Positions 58,625-64,000 of a stretch of DNA of 64,000 bases are shown piece by piece (positions within the stretch are counted from its first letter, which is position 1; each line of letters begins with the position of its first letter). The stretch is from contig CM030726.1 in NCBI GenBank assembly GCA_018127085.1, positions 1 to 64,000 of the forward strand, given 5' to 3'. The notes under the pieces are model-generated. The model did not search any database, was not told the origin of the DNA, and was given only the letters and a program-made list of their open reading frames with translations. This DNA comes from Pneumocystis sp. 'macacae' (lineage: Eukaryota > Ascomycota > Pneumocystomycetes > Pneumocystales > Pneumocystaceae). Made by a program: the position numbers and the translations under genes.

Positions 58625-60371
58625 ATGACAGTAAATAAAGAAGATAATTTAAGCGAAAATAAAAAATATGCGATAGATTTTGATGTAATATTTATAAATA
58701 TATTTTTTTAAGCAAACGGTTTTGCTAAATTTTGAATAATAGAAAATACAATCATTGGTAAAGCGAACACATGAACTTTTTTCTTCTGAATATTATTTTT
58801 GTTTGGATATAGATGATGAATCAAGGTATTTCTCGTATTTATTATTTAAGATATTGTTTTATGTGTTTTTTTTTACAGTAAAAAAATCAAAATCAATTAT
58901 AAAATAAAAACGGAATATAAAAATGCACAAGAATTACCACAACCTATTATTAGTAAATATAAAAATGAATTATCAAAGAAAGATGTAGAGAAAAAGTCTA
59001 TAGAAGAAGGTTTTAATATTATAATATTTATTAGCTTTAAAACTGACTTTATAAGATAAGAATGAAACCAGTTCGAGCAAATTAATTGAAAAAATTATAT
59101 CAGAAACTCATCAGTATATTAAAATTAGAAGTATCTGATACATTTTTAATATTTCTTTTAGAAATGAAGATAAAAATTTATTAACACTAACACGTCCATT
59201 TAAATCAGAATTATCAAAACATTCGGATCATATAGTAAAAAATACATATAATCCTTCGTCTTCGAGGACCGTTATACGCAAAAACGTCAAGCCTATTGTA
59301 ATATATACCATTTTTTTTCTTTTACTGATATTTTTCAAGAAACCAGAATGGCATGCTCCATGGAAATTAATGAGAGTTATCAGTGGACACTTTGGATGGG
59401 TAAGGGCAATAGCGGTAGAACCAGGAAATCAATGGTTTGTTACAGGTGCAGGTGATCGTGTCATAAAAGTAAATATTATAAAATCATATTTATAGTACTT
59501 ATTTAGCTAAATGTAGATTTGGGATCTTGCTTCTGGCACTCTTAAATTGTCTTTGACAGGCCATATTTCAACTGTTAGGGGTCTTGCTGTATCACCTAGA
59601 CATCCATATCTTTTTTCATGTGGTGAAGATAAAATGATTAAATGTTGGGATTTAGAAACAAACAAAGTAATTAGACATTATCACGGATCTCTTAGTGGCG
59701 TTTACTGTTTATCTTTGCATCCTACATTAGATATTCTGTGTACAGGTGGGAGGGATTCTGTTGTAAGAGTTTGGGATATGCGTACTCGAAACAATGTCCA
59801 TGTACTTACTGGACATAATCAAACAGTTGCAGACGTGAAATGTCAAAACGTAGATCCACAAGTTATATCTGGTTCTATGGATTCAACAATCCGTCTCTGG
59901 GATTTAGCTGCTGGAAAAACCATGACTGTACTAACAAATCATAAAAAAGGTGTACGAGCACTTGTTCTCCATGAAAGAGAATTTAGTTTTGCCAGTGGAA
60001 GTGCAGATAATATTAAGCAATGGAAATTCCCTGAAGGTTTATTTATGCAGAATTTTGAACAACACAATGCTATTATAAATACTTTATCTCTGAATAGTGA
60101 TGATATCATGTTTTCTGGTGCAGATAATGGATCTATATCATTTTATGATTGGAAGTCAGGATATAAATATCAAACATTAAATACTATTGTTCAACCAGGA
60201 TCATTAGAAAGTGAAGCAGGAATATTTGCAAGCACTTTTGATAGAACAGGGCTTCGTCTTATTACTTGTGAAGCAGATAAAACGATAAAAGTTTATAAAC
60301 AAGATGAAACAGCAACCGAAGTAACTCACCCACTTGATTGGAAACCAATTCTTTCAAGAAAAAGATACTAA
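58625..60371 (+). CDS. PRP46: Pre-mRNA splicing WD40 protein Prp46 (PLRG1/PRL1; S. pombe Prp5)
   Basis: About seven exons; exon 1 is 58625-58684 and exon 2 starts at 58743. The large last exon begins near 59520. The N-terminal part is divergent ([20 protein letters not shown]). From [20 protein letters not shown] onward the PLRG1 signature is clear: [80 protein letters not shown]. Seven blades end with [20 protein letters not shown]. Prp46 belongs to the Prp19-associated complex and stays in the activated spliceosome. Length and motif order fit. It overlaps in function, not position, with SPF30 in this window. Confidence 0.92.
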
Positions 60372-60880
60372 TTTTTCATTTAATAATTCTTTTAATATGT
60401 ACTTTACATATAAAAATATACAATATACATAATTTCTAATCTAATTCATCTAAATATTATTTCGTTTATATATTTTTATTTATTTCTTTTTAAATTGAAT
60501 TAAATGATTAGAAAAAAATACGTTTTTATCATAAAAATGATGAATTTCACTGGAAAATGGTTCAATTTCTCGTTTTATAAACCCTATTTATTTACTATTT
60601 CTAAAAATTATTTTTGAATACCTTTCTATCCCAATTTAATTACTTTTATTACATAAAAACTAGAAACAAAAGTTGTTAAAATAATAATATTAGTTTATTT
60701 TAATTAAAAAATATAAAAATTATGATTCTTCATCATTATTTAGAATATGAAATGTAGAAAAATAGACTACAAAATGTTTAAAATATGCAAAAACAATTGT
60801 TCATTTAGATATCAAAAGTAATAAAATCAATCAAAAAATCAGAGTAGGTTTTTTTAAAAAATATATATCCATCTTTATTA
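60372..60880. other. AT-rich intergenic region
   Basis: About 500 bp downstream of PRP46 with no gene recognised. The decayed methionine aminopeptidase may begin within its last part. Confidence 0.4.
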
Positions 60881-60889
60881 AATTATTTG

Positions 60890-61538
60890 TAATTTCAATA
60901 GAGGCTACTGTATTAGTATTAACAACATTATTGCGTATAGGATTCTTAATATTTATAAATATCCTGAAAAAGTATTAAAAAATATAAAAAAATATCATAT
61001 GTTCTAATGACATTTTAAATCTAAATATTACGCTTTTTGTAAAATATCTCAAGTATACAAATGTAGATTTCTATGGAGATACTTCAGCTTTTGGTGTAGG
61101 AAATATATCTGAATATTTTAGAAGATTAATTTATTATACAAAGAAAATCTTAGAAGCAGAAATCAATGAGTGCTTCCCAGGAAAATCATTGAGTGCCATC
61201 GATAAAGCAATAGAAAGTGTTGTGGAAAACTCAGGACTTGATGGTGAATGTCTTATTGGATATGGTATTAGATAAAAATTTCATCTATATCCTTTTATTC
61301 TTTATGACAAAAATACATCTTTATACAATCATCTTCAATATAGTTTAGATAATAATGATTTAAAAAAAACAATTCCAAGTATGATATTCACAATTAAACT
61401 CTTTTTGTGAAAGACGTAAACAATCTAATTTTATATGAAAAAAGATGATCAATATCTAATATTTAGCAGCAGCAAATGTGCCCAATTCGAACATACTGTT
61501 TTAATTACAAATAACGATGTTGAAATTTCGACATAAAT
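60890..61538 (+). pseudogene. Decayed type I methionine aminopeptidase
   Basis: Three collinear pieces in shifting frames resemble MetAP1-type enzymes, which remove initiator Met: SINNIIAYRILNIYKYPEK (near 60915), DILNLNITLF then DFYGDTSAFGVGNISEYFRR, ILEAEINECFPGKSLSAIDK, AIESVVENSGL and LIGYGIR (to 61275), FHLYPFILYDKN with IPSMIFTIKL, and finally CAQFEHTVLITNNDVEIST (to 61538). A stop sits between GYGIR and KFHLYPF, and frameshifts or stops follow in 61400-61440. The active-site residues are altered where visible: CHG is AYR, DID is NLN, GHGIG is GYGI, and FTIEP is FTIKL. No start codon is found in frame. This is a gene in decay, not a functional enzyme. The type I call is from pattern only. 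Confidence 0.75.
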
Positions 61539-61584
61539 TATTTTTATATTTAAACCAAAAACTATAATATAAATAGAAAAGAAT

Positions 61585-64000
61585 TTATTTTTTTAGAAGA
61601 CAGTTTTCATCTGTAAACTTAAGTTCTTGACGTAAAACTGTTGTCAAAACCCATTCCATATTGTATATTAAAGGTACTTGATTAGTTTTTTTACACTTTT
61701 CAATGAAGTTCTTTGAAGCTCTGTCATTTAAATTATTAGATATTAATACTACTAAAAACCCTTCATATTCTATTTCATTTCTTCGAGACGTAGTTGAAAC
61801 GCAAACACCTCCATTTGCTTCAATAATTTGTTTTACAGTATCTATCCCATTATTGTAATTCGATACAGCTCCTGGAGAAATCTGAAATAAATATCCTTTA
61901 AATAAGGAATGCTTATTTTCACTTGCTCTTTTTAAAGATTCTACAAGTTTAAAATTATATTTCATTTCAGATTGAGGATCAAACAAAAAGTAATTACTTT
62001 CATCTAATAATTAAAAATAATACTAAGATAACATATAAGCTCACCTATGATCTTTTTTTCCTTAATACACATTTTAATCCAATTTATAGACAATACTTTT
62101 GGGGCATAAGCAAGAGCAGATAAAAATTTTTGAGTTCGTTGGATTCGAGAAGTAATAAGATGTGTACAATTTTTAGGATCTTGAACAGTAGCTATTCCTA
62201 AAGCAAATAATGCCTTTTGTAATTAATATATGTTTAGATGCATAGCGACAAACCTTTTCTATTTGATTATTCCAATCATTGTATCCCGTTACTAAAATCC
62301 GAATATCATAATCTTGAGAAACTTTATTTAAAGTAGAGGATTTGGCTTTAGGGGTCCTATCGACACTAGGCTGTTCAATAATATTTAAAAGGTAAATATA
62401 TAAATCTTACTATACAGTATCGTTCTTTTTATTTTCATGATCCACAAATAATTCCTTGGATTTTTTCCTTACATTTTTTACGTCAGTGGATTGATCGAAA
62501 GCTGTCTTCCTTTTACATTCTTTTTGATACAATAGAATATCAGGCATTATCTCATTATGCAACTTCTCCAAAGCCATTACAGCAGCTTTTCTTCGGTGAA
62601 AAGATGGCAAATTCTCTTTTACAGGTGAATCACATTCAGAATTTAGAAAAGAAAGTTGACTATCATTGTTAATATGTAAAGAAGCAAAGTTTTTTGATGC
62701 TGAGTGTATATTTAATGGAATCGAGGGAAAATCTTGTGATACTTCTTCATTATCTAATGAATTACTTGAATAGTCCAGCAAATTTGATTCCTTAAAAGGA
62801 GACTTCTTCACTGTGATAGAATCACAAGCTTTCCCGTAATGAAACTCTATGATATTCATATCTATAGGCGTGTTTCCAACAGTTTCCATGAGATTGGTTT
62901 GTGAAGAAAAATAAATGTAACGAGGAGTTGTAATACTTTGAAGTTTCCACTTTGCATATGTTTCTTCGATCCAAAGATGATTTACTATACAAATATTCCA
63001 CTCCAATGCAGCCATATATTTTTGCCCAGATTTACTATAGAATAAGTAAAATATAATAAATGGTTTTAAATTGTACCATGGAATTATTAAATGTGTATTG
63101 ATAGGCTTCATATTCTTCGTAAAAGTAGCCCCTAATGCTTCAATCAGTTTTTCCAAATACTGCCGAGATTCTCCTTGATAATTCGAAATCGTAATGATCT
63201 AATAATATATAAGCATAAAGGGGAAACCCAATTAAAAAAATTCACACCATTTCTCGCATTTCCGGAAGACCTCCTCTTACCACAGGATAGTGCAATAGAT
63301 TTTTCTCTGGTCTGACCCATGTCCTATACACAAGCATCCAGTAAAACCACGTCAAATTGCCAACAATTATTCCTCGAGACACTGCCTACATACATATATT
63401 CAGCAAAACAATATTCATGCATCTAAATACTCAGTACTTCAATGTATTCTCCTTCCCGGTACATCCCTATAAAAACATTCGCATCCAGCACGGACGATAC
63501 AATGGTTGCTCCAAAATCTACTGCAACAATCTCCAATGTGCGCCGAAGTCGCTGTCCAATCTCCAAATCATTCGAAAATAATATCTTCTTAAATCTCAGG
63601 ATCTGTTTTGTTCTCCTCGAATGATCTTCTAAACCCTCCTTGACATTATCTGCTCTATCTCTACACGATAAAGCATCCGAGGCCCCATTCGTGCCTTCTC
63701 GCTCAAGAATCGACAAGCTAGGGAACATATACGGTGTCTCCTCAACCCGCCGGCCTTCTTTCAAGCAATCATCATACCTAATTTCGTAAAACTCTGCAAA
63801 AACAACACAAAACTCCAACCACTGCGGCAACATGATTCTGATCCCAAGGTCTGGCCTTCTCATCACTTGCTTACATATGTCCTATCCATCTTTACTCACA
63901 TTTTCCCCAGAAAACAAATCTTTTCTAAAAACATACATGATTTATATGCAACGTGATAATATGTGTCACGTTTTTCGACAATATCTTTGTACACTGTCCT
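61585..64000 (-). CDS. BRC1: Multi-BRCT DNA damage protein of the Brc1/Rtt107 type, N-terminus beyond the window
   Basis: The gene runs off the window end, so its start is missing. Several introns are inferred (for example at 63055, 63425 and 63240). BRCT-type segments in order: PDLGIRIMLPQWLE (63866 region), EETPYMFPSL, ILFSNDLEIGQRLRRTLEIV, GIIVGNLTWFYWMLVYRTWV, VITISNYQGESRQYLEKLIE, ALGATFTKNM, ALEWNICIVNHLWIEETYAK. After a Ser-rich linker (62410-62900) come VLVTGYNDWNNQ-like residues near 62290 and a final BRCT (GAVSNYNNGIDTVKQIIEAN, VPLIYNMEWVLTTVLRQELK). The spacing of four N-terminal and two C-terminal BRCT domains around a disordered linker is that of Brc1/Rtt107, which binds phosphorylated histone H2A at stalled forks. 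Other multi-BRCT proteins are less likely. Confidence 0.8.

Noticed and set aside
1..64000. Transposable elements
   Set aside because: No reverse transcriptase, integrase or transposase motif and no long terminal repeats were seen.

Overview
The window is from a Pneumocystis genome, probably P. jirovecii or a close primate relative. The main evidence is a set of tandem major surface glycoprotein (MSG) genes with Cys-rich repeats, a Ser/Thr tract, a GPI-type tail and, in two copies, a GTG-led recombination-junction element. The rest of the window agrees: very AT-rich DNA, fungal housekeeping genes cut by many 40-50 nt introns with TACTAAT/CTAAT-like branch points, and a nuclear complex I subunit (absent from S. 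pombe). The species call is inference; the genus call is strong.

Layout. 1-5930 is a subtelomere-like, pyrimidine-rich array of about eight diverged units of roughly 730 nt. 5930-6385 is a short GC-richer flank with GGGGTAA boxes. 6423-17103 holds three intact MSG genes, all on the minus strand and pointing toward coordinate 1, the likely telomere. The first two lack their own start codon and open at the junction element, so they look like silent donor copies. The third has its own signal-peptide exon and an intron. 17104-27300 is a decaying segmental duplication: two MSG pseudogenes, at least one further remnant and their AT-rich spacers.

From 27975 to the end the window is dense core genome: TVP38, mitochondrial bL33m, an unidentified coiled-coil protein, a DUF2433 metallophosphatase-like protein, a RING-type SNF2 ATPase, alanine aminotransferase, the NSE2 SUMO ligase, proteasome RPN7, the ABD1 cap methyltransferase, an intron-containing tRNA-Leu, ENP2, the complex I 30 kDa subunit, NOT4, SPF30, KAP123, prefoldin 5, PRP46, a decayed methionine aminopeptidase and a BRC1/RTT107-like BRCT protein cut by the window edge.

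The core genes do not form a pathway; they are a typical compact fungal arrangement with short shared divergent promoters (66-192 bp). The MSG block works as a system: one expression site elsewhere in the genome (not in this window) would receive donor copies by recombination at the junction element. For KAP123, NOT4, ENP2, bL33m and the DUF2433 gene I summed the proposed exons and obtained whole numbers of codons, which supports those splice models. No search tools were used; family names rest on motif recognition.
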